Positions 26,048 through 35,492 are shown, counted from the stretch's first letter. The stretch is DNA of 64,000 nt from Humisphaera borealis (GCF_015169395.1 NZ_CP063458.1:5270001-5334000), one strand, 5' to 3'. Program-made: numbers and translations. Notes: a model not told the origin generated them from the letters alone.

Positions 26048-26380
26048 ACAGGTGCGGACTGTTGCGCTGGGTTCGTTCGGCGGATGGGCCTGTGGCGTGG
26101 GCCTGTACGCATGCCCGTGCCTTTTGGCGTCCGACGCTCACGGGCAAGCGTACTTGCCCATGCCACGGGGCAACGGCGTTTCGTCTGGCGAAGTCGGCTT
26201 GGGTTCGTTTGGCACTGTCGGCTTGGGTTCGTTTGGCGTTCGTGTGCGGCGGCGGCAGGGTGAGTGCGACCGGCCGGCGGATAGGAGGTTCGGCATGATC
26301 TGGCGGTTCGGGCGATTTGGGCAATCTCTGAGCCTTGAAAGAGCCCTGACGGAGCGGCAGAACCCATGGCGTGGGCAGGG

Positions 26381-26450
26381 CGACGGCTTTGTTGCGACGG
26401 CCCTGTGGCGACGGCTCTGTGGCAGCGGCTCTGTTGCGACGGCTCTGTCG
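26381..26450 (+). repeat. Five tandem 14-bp units
   Basis: The units are variants of CGACGGCTCTGTTG, five in a row with no gap, 70 bases in all. The unit length is not a multiple of three and no gene spans it. Confidence 0.8.
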
Positions 26451-26821
26451 CCCCTTCAGGGCTCGATCCTGGTGAATCGCCAACCCAGGGCTCGTCCCGG
26501 CAGTGCCGGGCCAGCGCCCTGGGCTAAGGTTCTGGCGCCTGTTCGAGGCTCAAAAGACGCGACCCGACGTCGGGTCTGGGTCACTGCGATTCCCGAAAAG
26601 TTCGCTTTAACGTACCGTTAACGGGACGCCCGCCGGGTTCGTTTGGCACAATCAAAGCCACCGGCGGCGAGGCTGCCCGGCGGCGGGAGAGGGCGTGACC
26701 CTTTTTCCGGGCGGTATGGAACTAACGATGTTCGTGCAGCGGAAATGCAGGCTGAAGCCCGCACCACAATGGCCGCCCGGAAAACGGCCACACCCGCCGC
26801 AGAAGCCGCTCAAGAGTTTTC

Positions 26822-26851
26822 TTGACAGGCCCCCGTTGCGGCATCTATCTT
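26822..26851 (+). promoter_or_regulatory. Sigma-70-type promoter for the HEAT-repeat gene
   Basis: TTGACA (26822-26827) and TATCTT (26846-26851) are 18 bases apart. The predicted start lies about 240 bases before ATG 27095, leaving a long 5' leader with no recognised structure. Confidence 0.5.
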
Positions 26852-27094
26852 GCTCTTGGCGAAAAGCCTTAGTTGATCAATGCTTGTGAGCGATTGGCGG
26901 CGGCTGGTCTGGACGGACTCGGCGGAGAGTTGCGGTTCCCCGACCGGGCGGCACGTGCGGAAGTAATCCCACCCCGATAGAGCCGCTGCGGACGGGTTGT
27001 TGAGTTGGTGCCGACGTTCGACCTTCCGTGGACCTTATTAGTAGTGATGATCCGCCCGTCCACGACCCTCCTTCGAATCATTGGAGCAGTTCCC

Positions 27095-29395
27095 ATGAAG
27101 TGCCTGCAGCAGAAGTTGTCCGGGCTTGCCCTGGCCGTCTCGATCGTCGGGTCGTTCGCCTCGAACGTGGTCGCGCAGGCACCGGCCGACCCGGCCGCGC
27201 CCGCTGCTCCGGCAGCACCGGCGGCACCCGCAGCTGCACCCGCCGCGCCCTCGGCCGGCACCGCAGATGCCGACCTGGTGCAGAACGTCGAAAACCTTCT
27301 CCACTACTACCTGATCGGTAACTACACGCTGGCGGCAACCGAGGCGACCAACCTGGTGGCCCGCCCCGACGACATCGTCCTGGTCCGCACCGCCGAACGC
27401 ATGGCGCAGGACCGCGGCATCCCGCTCGACACCCTGCTGGCGAAGTTCCGCGACCAGGCCGAGTTGAAGGACGTCACCGCGCAGCTCGTCGATAAGCTCA
27501 ACAAGATCCGCATGGCCCATGTGCGTGACCCTCAGGTCATCGCACAGAACATCGACAAGCTCAGCGGCAACCAGCGCGAACGGGACAACGGCCTGCTCGG
27601 CCTGCAGCAGGCCGGCGAGATCGCCGTGCCGCTGATGCTCGACCGGCTGCGCGACAACGCCAAGGCCAACCAGCACGCGACGATCCTGAACGCGATGGCG
27701 AACCTGCGTGGCGGTGGGGTGGTGGCACCCCTGATCGCCGCGACCGACATGAAGGACCCGGGCCTGCTGGCGAAGATCGCCGACGTGCTGATGGAACTTC
27801 AGTACAACGAGGTGATCCCGTACCTGGTGGCGAAGGTCGAAGACCCCAATTCGCCGGCGGCGCTGAAGGCGTCGATCTCGGCGGCACTGGCACGCAAGGG
27901 CATCAACGTCAAGACCGTTCGCGCCGGCGACCTGTTCTACGAACTGGCCGAGAAGTACTACTACAACCTGGCCGCGATCCGGCCCGACCCCCGCGAGCCC
28001 AAGGCCCGCGTCTGGTTCTGGGATGACGCCGGCGGCCTGGTTCATCGCGACGCGCCCCCCGCGATCTTCGCCGACATCATGGCGATCCGCACCGCGGAAC
28101 TGGCGATGAAGCACGGCTCGACCGGCGATGCCGTCAGCCTGTGGCTTGCGGCCAACAACAAGCGCGAAGTCGAAGCCCCGCAGGGCGAAGTCGGTTATCC
28201 GTACGCGGACCTGACGGCCCATTACTGGAACGTCCGCATCGGTGCACAGCACCTCAATGCCGTCATCCGCCGGTCGATGAACGACGGCGACGGACACACC
28301 TCGATCGATCCGACGCAGCGGTCGGTGCACACGCTGATCACGCTGAAGGCGATCAAGTCGATGGCGGAGATCACCGGCCAGAGCAACATGGCCGGCACCC
28401 AGCTGATCGACGCGATGCGTTACCCCGATCGCACGGTGCGGTACGAGGCGGCGCTTGCACTGGCGGCAGGTCTTCCGCAGCGTCCGTTCCCGGGCCAGGA
28501 GCGTGTCATCGTGCTGCTGGGTGAGGCGTTGGCGCAGACCGGCACGCCCGGCGTGCTGGTGTTTGCCAATCAGCCGACCGATGTGCAGAAGATCGGCACG
28601 GCACTGAAGGACAAGTTCCGGACGGCCGGCGGCACCAACGCGGCACAGGTGATCGCGGAATCGGCCACGCTGCCGTCGATCGACGCGATCCTGGTCGCCG
28701 AAGACGTCAACCCGGATGAGCTTCGCAAGCTGTTTGCGATCGCATCGGACAGCGCCCGGCTGGATCACTCGGCGAAGGTCGTGATGGTCGCGGGCAAGGG
28801 CAGCCCCTGGTTCCGCGCGGCACTGAGCGATCAGCGGCTGTCGGCAACGACCGCGACGACCGACGCACCGGACCTGCTGGTTGAAGCGATCAACGCCGGC
28901 AAGAAGCGGGCCGGCGGTGTTCCGGTGGATGACGCAACGGCGATGGAATACGCGGTCCGATCGGCCGCGGTGATGAACAAGCTCGCCATCAGCCGGGGCC
29001 AGGTGCTGGACATCCTGGCGATCGAGCCGACCCTGCTGTCTTCGCTGGGCGATTCCCGCGTGGAACTGGCCAAGGCGGCGGCACAGGTCGTCGGCCTGCT
29101 GGATTCGAGCAAGGCTCAGTCGGCGTTGTGCGACAAGGCGATCGACGAAAAGACGGCAGATGACGTCAAGATCCCGATGTACAAGGCGCTGGCGGCGAAT
29201 GTGAAGTTCTTCGGCGGACGCCTGGACGAGACGCGGATCGACACGCTTCGCAAGTCGGCATCGAACGAGAAGACGCCGGACGTGAAGTCGGCCGCCGCCG
29301 AGGCGCTGGGCGCGCTGAACATGACGACCGAGCAGGTCAAGCCGCTGATCTTGGATCGGCCGGGCTTTAACCCGGTCGCGGCACCGGCACAGTAA
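27095..29395 (+). CDS. Exported HEAT-repeat protein
   Basis: The 766-residue protein starts at ATG 27095, with GGAG about 8 bases upstream. A signal peptide (SGLALAVSIVGSFASNVVAQ, residues 8-27) precedes an Ala/Pro-rich linker of APAAP units. The body is helical repeat sequence in the HEAT style, for example VPLMLDRLRDNAKANQHATILNAMANLRGGGVVAPLI (residues about 182-218, shown by ends) and the C-terminal DVKSAAAEALGALNM. The N-terminal DADLVQNVENLLHYYLIGNY module is common in planctomycete exported proteins. It probably acts in the periplasm as a scaffold; no enzyme motif is seen. A terminator follows. Confidence 0.8.
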   Translation: MKCLQQKLSGLALAVSIVGSFASNVVAQAPADPAAPAAPAAPAAPAAAPAAPSAGTADADLVQNVENLLHYYLIGNYTLAATEATNLVARPDDIVLVRTAERMAQDRGIPLDTLLAKFRDQAELKDVTAQLVDKLNKIRMAHVRDPQVIAQNIDKLSGNQRERDNGLLGLQQAGEIAVPLMLDRLRDNAKANQHATILNAMANLRGGGVVAPLIAATDMKDPGLLAKIADVLMELQYNEVIPYLVAKVEDPNSPAALKASISAALARKGINVKTVRAGDLFYELAEKYYYNLAAIRPDPREPKARVWFWDDAGGLVHRDAPPAIFADIMAIRTAELAMKHGSTGDAVSLWLAANNKREVEAPQGEVGYPYADLTAHYWNVRIGAQHLNAVIRRSMNDGDGHTSIDPTQRSVHTLITLKAIKSMAEITGQSNMAGTQLIDAMRYPDRTVRYEAALALAAGLPQRPFPGQERVIVLLGEALAQTGTPGVLVFANQPTDVQKIGTALKDKFRTAGGTNAAQVIAESATLPSIDAILVAEDVNPDELRKLFAIASDSARLDHSAKVVMVAGKGSPWFRAALSDQRLSATTATTDAPDLLVEAINAGKKRAGGVPVDDATAMEYAVRSAAVMNKLAISRGQVLDILAIEPTLLSSLGDSRVELAKAAAQVVGLLDSSKAQSALCDKAIDEKTADDVKIPMYKALAANVKFFGGRLDETRIDTLRKSASNEKTPDVKSAAAEALGALNMTTEQVKPLILDRPGFNPVAAPAQ

Positions 29396-29431
29396 TGGTT
29401 GTTGTTCGCTGACGACGATCTTGCAGACTCA

Positions 29432-29468
29432 TCCAAGCCCAGGGACGACCATCCCTGGGCTTGGCGTT
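29432..29468 (+). terminator. Terminator after the HEAT-repeat gene
   Basis: CCAAGCCCAGGGA and TCCCTGGGCTTGG pair perfectly around CGACCA, followed by CGTTTC. Confidence 0.75.
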
Positions 29469-29591
29469 TCATCAATGAATGGCGGGGTCATGCGTCCGGC
29501 TCACATCGCTCGCAGGTTTCGGTGCGCAGACAAATGCCTGAGAATGTCCTGTTCCGCTGATATAGCGTTTTAACTAGACTGTGACTCGGCC

Positions 29592-31052
29592 ATGACGCGT
29601 GCGACCGCCGGCACCGATTCCGCCCCAGACACTGTCCTTCCGGAGACGTTCGCGTCGCGGAAGGTCGACGGTCTGAGCACGGCGTCGCCGTCATCGGGGC
29701 CGCTGTCGAATCAGGAGAATGGCGTTCTTCGGCCGCTGGTACTGCTGTCGCTCCCGATCCTGGCAGAGAACATCCTGCACATGCTGGTGGGGCTGACGGA
29801 CACCTATCTGGCCGGACACCTGGAGACCGAGGCATCGGCCGCGACGGCGGCGGTGGGGACTGTCGCTTACATCCTCTGGTTTGTGAACCTCATCGCGATG
29901 GCGATCGCCACCGGTGCGACGGCGATCGTCTCGCGGGCGGTCGGTGCCCGGCATCGGTCGCTCGCGAGCAGCGTGACCGGCCAATCGGTGACGGCGAGCC
30001 TCCTGCTGGGGACGATCGCCGCGATCTTGTTCGCGATCTTCGCCGGGCCGCTGTCTGACTTGACGCAGCTCAAGGGGATGGCGCACGACTACTCCCGCTA
30101 CTACTTCCAGATCCTCTCCATCTCGCTACCTTTCAGCTTGGTGACGGTGGCCGCGGGGGCGGTGCTGCGGGGCGCGGGGGACACCCTGTCGCCGGCGATC
30201 GCGATGGTGGTCGTGGACCTGGTCAACATCTTCCTTAGCCTCGTGCTTTCGCGCGGTTACCTGGGGTTCCCGGAGTTGGGGTTCAAAGGAATCGCGATCG
30301 GCACGGTCGTGGCGTATGTGATCGGCGGGGTCATCCTGCTGGCGGTGCTTGCCCGCGGCACGCGCGTCAGGCTGTACCGCCACCGATTGAGACCGCATTG
30401 GTCCACACTCCGCCGACTGATCCGGATCGGACTGCCCAACGGCGTGGAAGGGGGACTGACCTGGAGTGCCAACTTCGTCGTCCTGCGGACGATCAACCAG
30501 TTCGATGCGACCAACGTCAGCGCGGCGGCCCACATCGTCACCATTCGGGTGGAGAGTCTCAGCTTTATGATCGGCCTGGCGATCGCGACGGCGACGGCGA
30601 CGCTTGTCGGCCAGAGCCTGGGACAGAAGAACCCCGCGCGCGCCGTGCGAGTGACTTGGACCGCCGCCTGGTTGGCGATTGCCGTCATGGTCTGCTGGGC
30701 GTTCGGATTCTTCTTTGCCGGACGTCATCTGGCGATGCTGATGACATCGGATCCGGCTGCGGTCGATCTGGCGGCGCGGTGCCTGGCGATCACGGCGTTT
30801 TCGCAGGTCGGATTTGCCGCCACGCTCGTCTTTGCCGGCGCCCTGCGCGGCGCCGGCGATACCGTCGCCGTCATGCTGATCAACATTGTTAGTCAACTCG
30901 GGCTTCGGCTGATCGGCGTGCTGGTGCTGGTGAAGGGCTTTCACTACGGGCTGGAAGCGGTGTGGGTCGTGCTTGCGATCGAACTGACGCTCCGCGGCGC
31001 TGCGATCACCGGGCGGTTCATCCATGGCGGGTGGAAGCACGTGAAGGTGTGA
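29592..31052 (+). CDS. MATE family efflux transporter
   Basis: The 486-residue protein has twelve predicted helices in two homologous halves. The N-half shows LSLPILAENILHMLVGLTDTYLAGH (location about 55-80) and GATAIVSRAVGARH; the C-half repeats this as IGLPNGVEGGLTWSANFVVL and ATATATLVGQSLGQKNP. VTVAAGAVLRGAGDT and TLVFAGALRGAGDTVAVM are the paired 'RGxGDT' motifs of NorM-like MATE proteins. These exchange Na+ or H+ for drugs or metabolites. The 45-residue N-terminal extension is polar. It is followed by a small membrane protein 13 bases later. Confidence 0.92.
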   Translation: MTRATAGTDSAPDTVLPETFASRKVDGLSTASPSSGPLSNQENGVLRPLVLLSLPILAENILHMLVGLTDTYLAGHLETEASAATAAVGTVAYILWFVNLIAMAIATGATAIVSRAVGARHRSLASSVTGQSVTASLLLGTIAAILFAIFAGPLSDLTQLKGMAHDYSRYYFQILSISLPFSLVTVAAGAVLRGAGDTLSPAIAMVVVDLVNIFLSLVLSRGYLGFPELGFKGIAIGTVVAYVIGGVILLAVLARGTRVRLYRHRLRPHWSTLRRLIRIGLPNGVEGGLTWSANFVVLRTINQFDATNVSAAAHIVTIRVESLSFMIGLAIATATATLVGQSLGQKNPARAVRVTWTAAWLAIAVMVCWAFGFFFAGRHLAMLMTSDPAAVDLAARCLAITAFSQVGFAATLVFAGALRGAGDTVAVMLINIVSQLGLRLIGVLVLVKGFHYGLEAVWVVLAIELTLRGAAITGRFIHGGWKHVKV

Positions 31053-31065
31053 TCGGTAGAAATGG

Positions 31066-31362
31066 ATGAGTGATCCGCCCAGGCCCATCCTCGACTACAA
31101 CCGGGAAGCTCCGGTAGAGCGGCCGAGGACTTCAGCGGTCATGTTCGCAGCGATGTTGGGTGTCGGACCGCTCGTCTGTTGGTCGACCAAGGCTCACGAG
31201 TCGTACTGGGGCTTGGCCTTTGGCGGTTGCATTCTCGGACTGCTGATGGGCGTTCTCGCGTTCTTTACGCCATATTGGGACCGTCGAATTGCCTTCGTGG
31301 CAATTGTTGCCAACCTGCTGGCGATCATCGTGCCTGTCGCGGTATTTCTCGTCTCTCGCTGA
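31066..31362 (+). CDS. Small hypothetical membrane protein
   Basis: The 98-residue frame starts 13 bases after the MATE stop. It has a polar N-terminus (MSDPPRPILDYNREAP) and three hydrophobic spans (about 27-42, 48-68, 76-96). I do not recognise a family. Position and hydrophobic pattern suggest a real membrane protein cotranscribed with MATE. It converges with the anti-sigma gene. Confidence 0.6.
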   Translation: MSDPPRPILDYNREAPVERPRTSAVMFAAMLGVGPLVCWSTKAHESYWGLAFGGCILGLLMGVLAFFTPYWDRRIAFVAIVANLLAIIVPVAVFLVSR

Positions 31363-31378
31363 GACGCCACCGAGCGGT

Positions 31379-32170
31379 CTAGATTGCCTTCGACAGCAGC
31401 TTTACGTTCGACGGCGACGCCGAACCTTGCGGAGGCTCGACGCTCACCGCTGCGCCGGCAACCGCTTTGACGTTCGACGGAATGTCTGCCGTGATGACCG
31501 CACGGCCTGTGGCATCGACCATGAACACCGGCGCGGGGACCGGGTTGCCGCCCCCCTCGGGCATCAGCCAGAGTTGGTACGTCTTACCTGGTGGCGGCGG
31601 GACAAGACTGTAGATGTAGACCTTCACCTGCCGACGCGTCGGATCGACGATCACGCGGCCGTATTCCTGTGTGCCGGCGTCGGTAGGCTTCAGGACCGTC
31701 AGCTTCGTGTCGGCCGATCCGAAAACATCCTGTGTCTCGCCAAGCTGCCTTTCGCGCTCGGCCAGCTTAGCCTGCAAACGAGCGACCTGCGTCGATCGCT
31801 CCTGCAGTGCAACGTACATCAGGCCGCCTCCGATCAGTATCGCCGCTACCGCCGCCGCGACAGCAAGCCGCAGGGGTGGCCAGGCGGCTCGCGCCGGCGC
31901 GGGAGATGCGGCCCCCGTCATCCGGGGGCTCGAGAAGTGCTGACGACGGTCTGGTAGCGACGAAAGTACGCTTGATTTGAGCGATGCCGGTGGCGCGACC
32001 GGTTCGACCGTGGCACTGAGCCGGGCCAGAATCTCGTCGGCCTCGGCGAGTGCCGCGGCCAGCCTGGGATCGCCCTCCGCCAGACGCGCGCGCACCGCCT
32101 GTTCCTCCGGCCCTTCGAGGGCGCCGGCGGCATAGGCGAGCATGAGGTCTAGTCGATCCCGGTCGTTCAT
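31379..32170 (-). CDS. Anti-sigma factor, RskA-type
   Basis: The 263-residue protein has a cytoplasmic N-terminal anti-sigma domain (LDLMLAYAAGALEGPEEQAVRARLAEGDP), one membrane helix at about 100-120 (LRLAVAAAVAAILIGGGLMYVAL), a short coiled coil and a C-terminal RskA domain recognisable by GKTYQLWLMPEGG and the strand-rich VFMVDATGRAVITADIP. It should hold the partner ECF sigma factor inactive at the membrane until a signal triggers proteolysis. It overlaps the sigma gene by four bases (ATGA), the usual arrangement of such pairs. The N-terminal domain lacks the HxxxCxxC zinc motif. Confidence 0.9.
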   Translation of the reverse strand: MNDRDRLDLMLAYAAGALEGPEEQAVRARLAEGDPRLAAALAEADEILARLSATVEPVAPPASLKSSVLSSLPDRRQHFSSPRMTGAASPAPARAAWPPLRLAVAAAVAAILIGGGLMYVALQERSTQVARLQAKLAERERQLGETQDVFGSADTKLTVLKPTDAGTQEYGRVIVDPTRRQVKVYIYSLVPPPPGKTYQLWLMPEGGGNPVPAPVFMVDATGRAVITADIPSNVKAVAGAAVSVEPPQGSASPSNVKLLSKAI

Positions 32171-32868
32171 GGGCGTTGCCCGGTCTCCTGCGGGTCAGAA
32201 TACGATTGAAGGCCGTCGCGCAAACGGCCGAGCCCCTGGCGAATCCAGGTTTTGACTGTGCCGAGCGGACGATTCAGTTGATCGGCAATTTCACTGTGGC
32301 TCAAGCCGTCGAAAAAGGACAGTTCGATCGCGGTTCGCTGGGCCGAGTCGAGCCGGTTCATGGCACGCCGGACAGCCGCCGCCTGTTCCTCGAACAGCAC
32401 CCCCGACAGCGGAGACGGCGACGCACCCGACGGGGTGTCGGCGTCGGAGGCATCGACCGGGCGGGATCGGGCAGGGTCAGTGTCCGGCCTTGCGGTTCGG
32501 CGGCGTCTGCGGTCGATCGCCCGGCTGCGGGTCAATGTCGTCAGATAGGTCGCGACGCAGCCCCGATCCGGATCGTACCGATCGGCCCGGTCCCACACCT
32601 CAAAGAACAGGTCCGCCAGCGTTTCCTCGGCCTCGGCTCGGTTGCCGAGCATCCGAAGCAGCAGCCCGAACAGCCGCGGGGCGTAACGATCGTACAACGC
32701 GCCCATCGCGTCGCGGTCACCCGCCGAGACGGCGCGCATGAGCCGCGCATCGATCAACGGATCGACCGCTGCGGATTCAGGCGGAGATGTCGATGTGTGC
32801 TCTCCCACGCGTGCCGCATCGTAGCGGCGGATTGCTGTGGCGACGACGGGCAAAAAACCTCGCGCCAA
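32167..32868 (-). CDS. ECF RNA polymerase sigma factor, SigK-like
   Basis: The 233-residue protein shows sigma region 2 (LYDRYAPRLFGLLLRMLGNRAEAEETLADLFFEVW..A, residues about 58-94) and region 4 (AQRTAIELSFFDGLSHSEIADQLNRPLGTVKTWIRQGLGRLR, about 176-217). The acidic/Ser-rich linker between them is long (DTDPARSRPVDASDADTPSG). Pairing with an RskA-type anti-sigma factor places it in the SigK/SigL-like ECF group. The first 30 residues may be an overextension. The target regulon cannot be read here. Confidence 0.92.
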   Translation of the reverse strand: MARGFLPVVATAIRRYDAARVGEHTSTSPPESAAVDPLIDARLMRAVSAGDRDAMGALYDRYAPRLFGLLLRMLGNRAEAEETLADLFFEVWDRADRYDPDRGCVATYLTTLTRSRAIDRRRRRTARPDTDPARSRPVDASDADTPSGASPSPLSGVLFEEQAAAVRRAMNRLDSAQRTAIELSFFDGLSHSEIADQLNRPLGTVKTWIRQGLGRLRDGLQSYSDPQETGQRP

Positions 32869-32947
32869 CGCGATTCTATACGTGGCAAAGCGAAGAATGG
32901 ATGTGGGCAGAATCGGCGCAACAGAACCCGATCACGCCGGCCTGCAC

Positions 32948-33889
32948 TCAGGCCGCGACGGTCAATTCGTCGTCCAGGTCTGAATCGGTCGGGCGCGACG
33001 AGGTAGACTGCTGCCTGGGGAACTTGCCGAGTTTCTTCAGAACCGCGTGCTTGGCGAACAACGCCAGGTAGTGCGTGTTGGTCACGAAGTACCGCTTCCA
33101 GAGCCGCTTGGGTTCCTTGGTCAGACGGTAGAGCCACTCGAGGCCGCGCTTCTGCATCCAGGCGGGAGCGGTCTCTTTGACGCCGGCGTGGAAATCGAAC
33201 GCCGCCCCGACGCAAAGCTGCACCGCCTTAATGCTGTGCCGGTGGGCGTGGGCGAAGTTCTCCTGCTTCGGAGCGCCGATTCCGATAAACAGCAGCCCCG
33301 CGCCGCTGTCGTTGATCCGCTTGATCGCCGCCGCGTCCTCTTCGGGGGTCAACGGACGGAACGGCGGGCTTTCGGCACCGGCGATGACCAGCTTGGGGAA
33401 CATCGCATGCAGGTTCTCGCAGAGTTTCGCGATCACCGCATCGGTCGCGCCGAACAGGTAGATGCTCACCCCACGCTCAGCCGCAGCCTGGCACAGACGG
33501 CGGGTCAGTTCCGGGCCGTAAACGCGGTCGGTCAGGCCGGCATCGTGAAAGTAGTTCATCGCCCAGCGGACCGGCTGACCATCCGGCGCGACCAAGTCGA
33601 AATCGTTCATGCGGGCGCGGAACGCTTCGTCGCCCGCCGCCATCGCCAGGATGTGATTGGCGGCAAACGCGGTGATTGCCGGCTGACGGGCCTTGGCGGC
33701 GTTGATGCAGACGTCGACGACATCGTCGTAAGTGGTTGGCGTCATCATGACGCCGTTGAACAGCTCGACCTTGGCGGGGAACCGGACCGGCGTAACGGCC
33801 GGCGCGGCGGCATGAGAGGTCGAAACTTCGGCGCGAGCTCGGAACGTAACCGAGGAACTCTTCACTTCAGCAGTCAGCGTTGTCATCAT
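32948..33889 (-). CDS. WecG/TagA/CpsF family glycosyltransferase
   Basis: The 313-residue protein belongs to the GT26 family, which transfers ManNAc(A) or related sugars to lipid-linked intermediates in surface polysaccharide synthesis. Motifs are FAANHILAM, APDGQPVRWAMNYF, GPELTRRLCQAA, IYLFGATDAVIAKL, LFIGIGAPKQENFAHAH and VGAAFDFHAG, then RGLEWLYRLTKEPKRLWKRY. The first 45 residues are a disordered extension. It lies 217 bases after a sugar-phosphate transferase gene on the same strand, so the two probably act in one exopolysaccharide pathway. Confidence 0.92.
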   Translation of the reverse strand: MMTTLTAEVKSSSVTFRARAEVSTSHAAAPAVTPVRFPAKVELFNGVMMTPTTYDDVVDVCINAAKARQPAITAFAANHILAMAAGDEAFRARMNDFDLVAPDGQPVRWAMNYFHDAGLTDRVYGPELTRRLCQAAAERGVSIYLFGATDAVIAKLCENLHAMFPKLVIAGAESPPFRPLTPEEDAAAIKRINDSGAGLLFIGIGAPKQENFAHAHRHSIKAVQLCVGAAFDFHAGVKETAPAWMQKRGLEWLYRLTKEPKRLWKRYFVTNTHYLALFAKHAVLKKLGKFPRQQSTSSRPTDSDLDDELTVAA

Positions 33890-34106
33890 TCACCCACGGG
33901 ACACGAATGCGTCGCCCCGGCGTGTGGACACAGCGCCTCGGACCTCGCTCCGTGCTTCTTCCCTAAAGAACATCCTCGGCACCCACCGGCAGCCGCTTCC
34001 CGGCCGGCGATGAGTGCCGCTGCGTCCCGAAAACAGGGGGACGGCGTCGAGGGGTCACCCAACCCCTCGACGCAACATACAATTCAAACGTCTGGTTTGC
34101 CGGTGG

Positions 34107-35492
34107 TTATCGGGCACCGCGGCGCAACAGCACCGCCGGTACCGTCTTGAACAGAATCGCCAGGTCATGGAAGATAGTCCGGCGACGCATGTAGGCGACG
34201 TCCATCCGCACCCATTCCGCGAAGCTGACCTTGCTCCGACCGGTGATCTGCCAGATGCAGGTCAGACCCGGTGTGACGTCGAGCCGGCGCTGCTGCCAGG
34301 TCTCGGCGGCGTCCTGTTCGTCCAGCGGCAGGGGACGCGGACCGACCAGCGACATGTCGCCTTTGACGACGTTGAACAGCTGCGGCAGCTCGTCGATGCT
34401 GGTCTTGCGGAGGATTGCACCGACCCGCGTGATGCGCGGATCGCGAGCCATCTTGAACGCCGGTCCGTCCTGTTCGCTGAACTGGCGCAGGGCCTTCTTC
34501 TTGGCCTCGGCGTCGTTGCACATCGTGCGGAACTTGTAGATCGTGAAGGGCCGACCACCCAAGCCGGCGCGTTTCTGCTTGAAGATCACGGGGCCCTTGC
34601 TCGTGAGCTTGATCATCGCCGCGGCCACCAGCAGCAGCGGGGACAGCATCGTGATCATGCCCAGCGCGCAGAACAGGTCGAGCGATCGCTTCCAGATCGG
34701 CATCGGGCGCACGAGCAGGTCCTGGATCGGCTTAACCTCGTGACCCACGTTCGCGCCATCGGTTCGCGGGGCGGTCCCCAGTGCGCCAAGCGTGCGCGGA
34801 TCTTTCGCCGGGGCGGCGCGAAGCAGTTCGGCGATCGCCGACGGGGCCTCCATGACCGCGACACCACCGCCGGCGTGGCGGTTCAGTGGTGCAGGGTCGT
34901 CATGCCGCTGCTTGCCGTTACCTTTATGGCCGTTGTGATGGTGACCGTTGTGCGCGGCGTCTTCGCCGACGAGATCGCCAAGCCCCAGGCGGTCGGTTCG
35001 CAGATCGGTCCGCGCCCTGGCGGCCGGTTCGTGGCGTCCGCCGGGGCCCTTGCCACCGGGGCGGTCGTTGTCGTCATCGTCGTTGTCGCCGTCGATCCAG
35101 TCGAAGGGAAAGCTGTAGACCACCGCGATCGGGCGGGGACCCTTCCGGGCGACCATGTCGCACGCTGAGTCGGCGAAGATCTGCGCCCCCTGGCTCGACG
35201 TATCGGGCAGAACGGCGCAGAGGTGGTCGGCGTCAAACCAGCCGACTTCGTCGGTCACCCGCACCCGCCGAAGCAGCGTGAGGGCCAGGCGCTTTTCATT
35301 CAATCCGAGGCGACCGCCTCGCTTGACCCTGAACAAAACGAGCGAGAAATGGAGCCCGTTGCGTTCGGCGCGGGCGACTTCACGCGTGATCAATCGCTCG
35401 ATCTGCTCTGACGTCGGCAGGCTTTCGAGCGTTCGCCACAGCGTGCGGGACAGCGATCGCCGCTTGGTCAATCGATCCGATACGGACTTCAT
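34107..35492 (-). CDS. Bacterial sugar transferase with degenerate GGDEF-like N-domain
   Basis: The 461-residue protein starts at ATG 35492, with AGGGAAGG about 5 bases upstream. Residues 267-461 are a polyisoprenyl-phosphate sugar-1-phosphate transferase: KRSLDLFCALGMI, FKQKRAGLGGRPFTIYKFRTM, a KTSIDELPQLFNVVKGDMSLVGPRP catalytic region (location about 375-400) and DVTPGLTCIWQITGRS. It primes exopolysaccharide synthesis on undecaprenyl phosphate. Residues 27-130 resemble a GGDEF domain that lost its signature (EQIERLITREVARAERNG, FSLVLFRVKRGG, ADHLCAVLPDTS). The linker is acidic, then His/Gly/Asn-rich (HNGHHHNGHKGNG). One membrane helix spans about 272-292. Confidence 0.88.
   Translation of the reverse strand: MKSVSDRLTKRRSLSRTLWRTLESLPTSEQIERLITREVARAERNGLHFSLVLFRVKRGGRLGLNEKRLALTLLRRVRVTDEVGWFDADHLCAVLPDTSSQGAQIFADSACDMVARKGPRPIAVVYSFPFDWIDGDNDDDDNDRPGGKGPGGRHEPAARARTDLRTDRLGLGDLVGEDAAHNGHHHNGHKGNGKQRHDDPAPLNRHAGGGVAVMEAPSAIAELLRAAPAKDPRTLGALGTAPRTDGANVGHEVKPIQDLLVRPMPIWKRSLDLFCALGMITMLSPLLLVAAAMIKLTSKGPVIFKQKRAGLGGRPFTIYKFRTMCNDAEAKKKALRQFSEQDGPAFKMARDPRITRVGAILRKTSIDELPQLFNVVKGDMSLVGPRPLPLDEQDAAETWQQRRLDVTPGLTCIWQITGRSKVSFAEWVRMDVAYMRRRTIFHDLAILFKTVPAVLLRRGAR

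Larger units (their letters stand above)
25232..26821. repeat. Gene-free, repeat-rich 1.6-kb interval
   Basis: No gene is supportable. [T/C]TGGGTTCG[T/A]T[T/C]GGC occurs about eight times (25841, 25870, 25954, 25983, 26067, 26198, 26222, about 26635) at irregular spacing. Two GTGCGACCGCTAA repeats lie at 25909 and 26023, a GGGCAAGCGTACTTGCCC palindrome near 26141, and CAGGGC/GCCCTGGG segments near 26490-26525. The open frames seen here simply translate the repeats. Confidence 0.8.

Noticed and set aside
25841-26240. Repeated TTGGGTTCG strings considered as a CRISPR array
   Set aside because: Spacing is irregular, the strings are short and degenerate, and no cas gene is present.
26004-26621. 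205-codon frame in the repeat-rich interval
   Set aside because: It is made of translated TTGGGTTCG and other repeats, with no ribosome site.
27038-28768. 576-codon minus-strand frame opposite the HEAT-repeat gene
   Set aside because: It is an antisense shadow with Arg/Asp/Gly-rich translation and no ribosome site.
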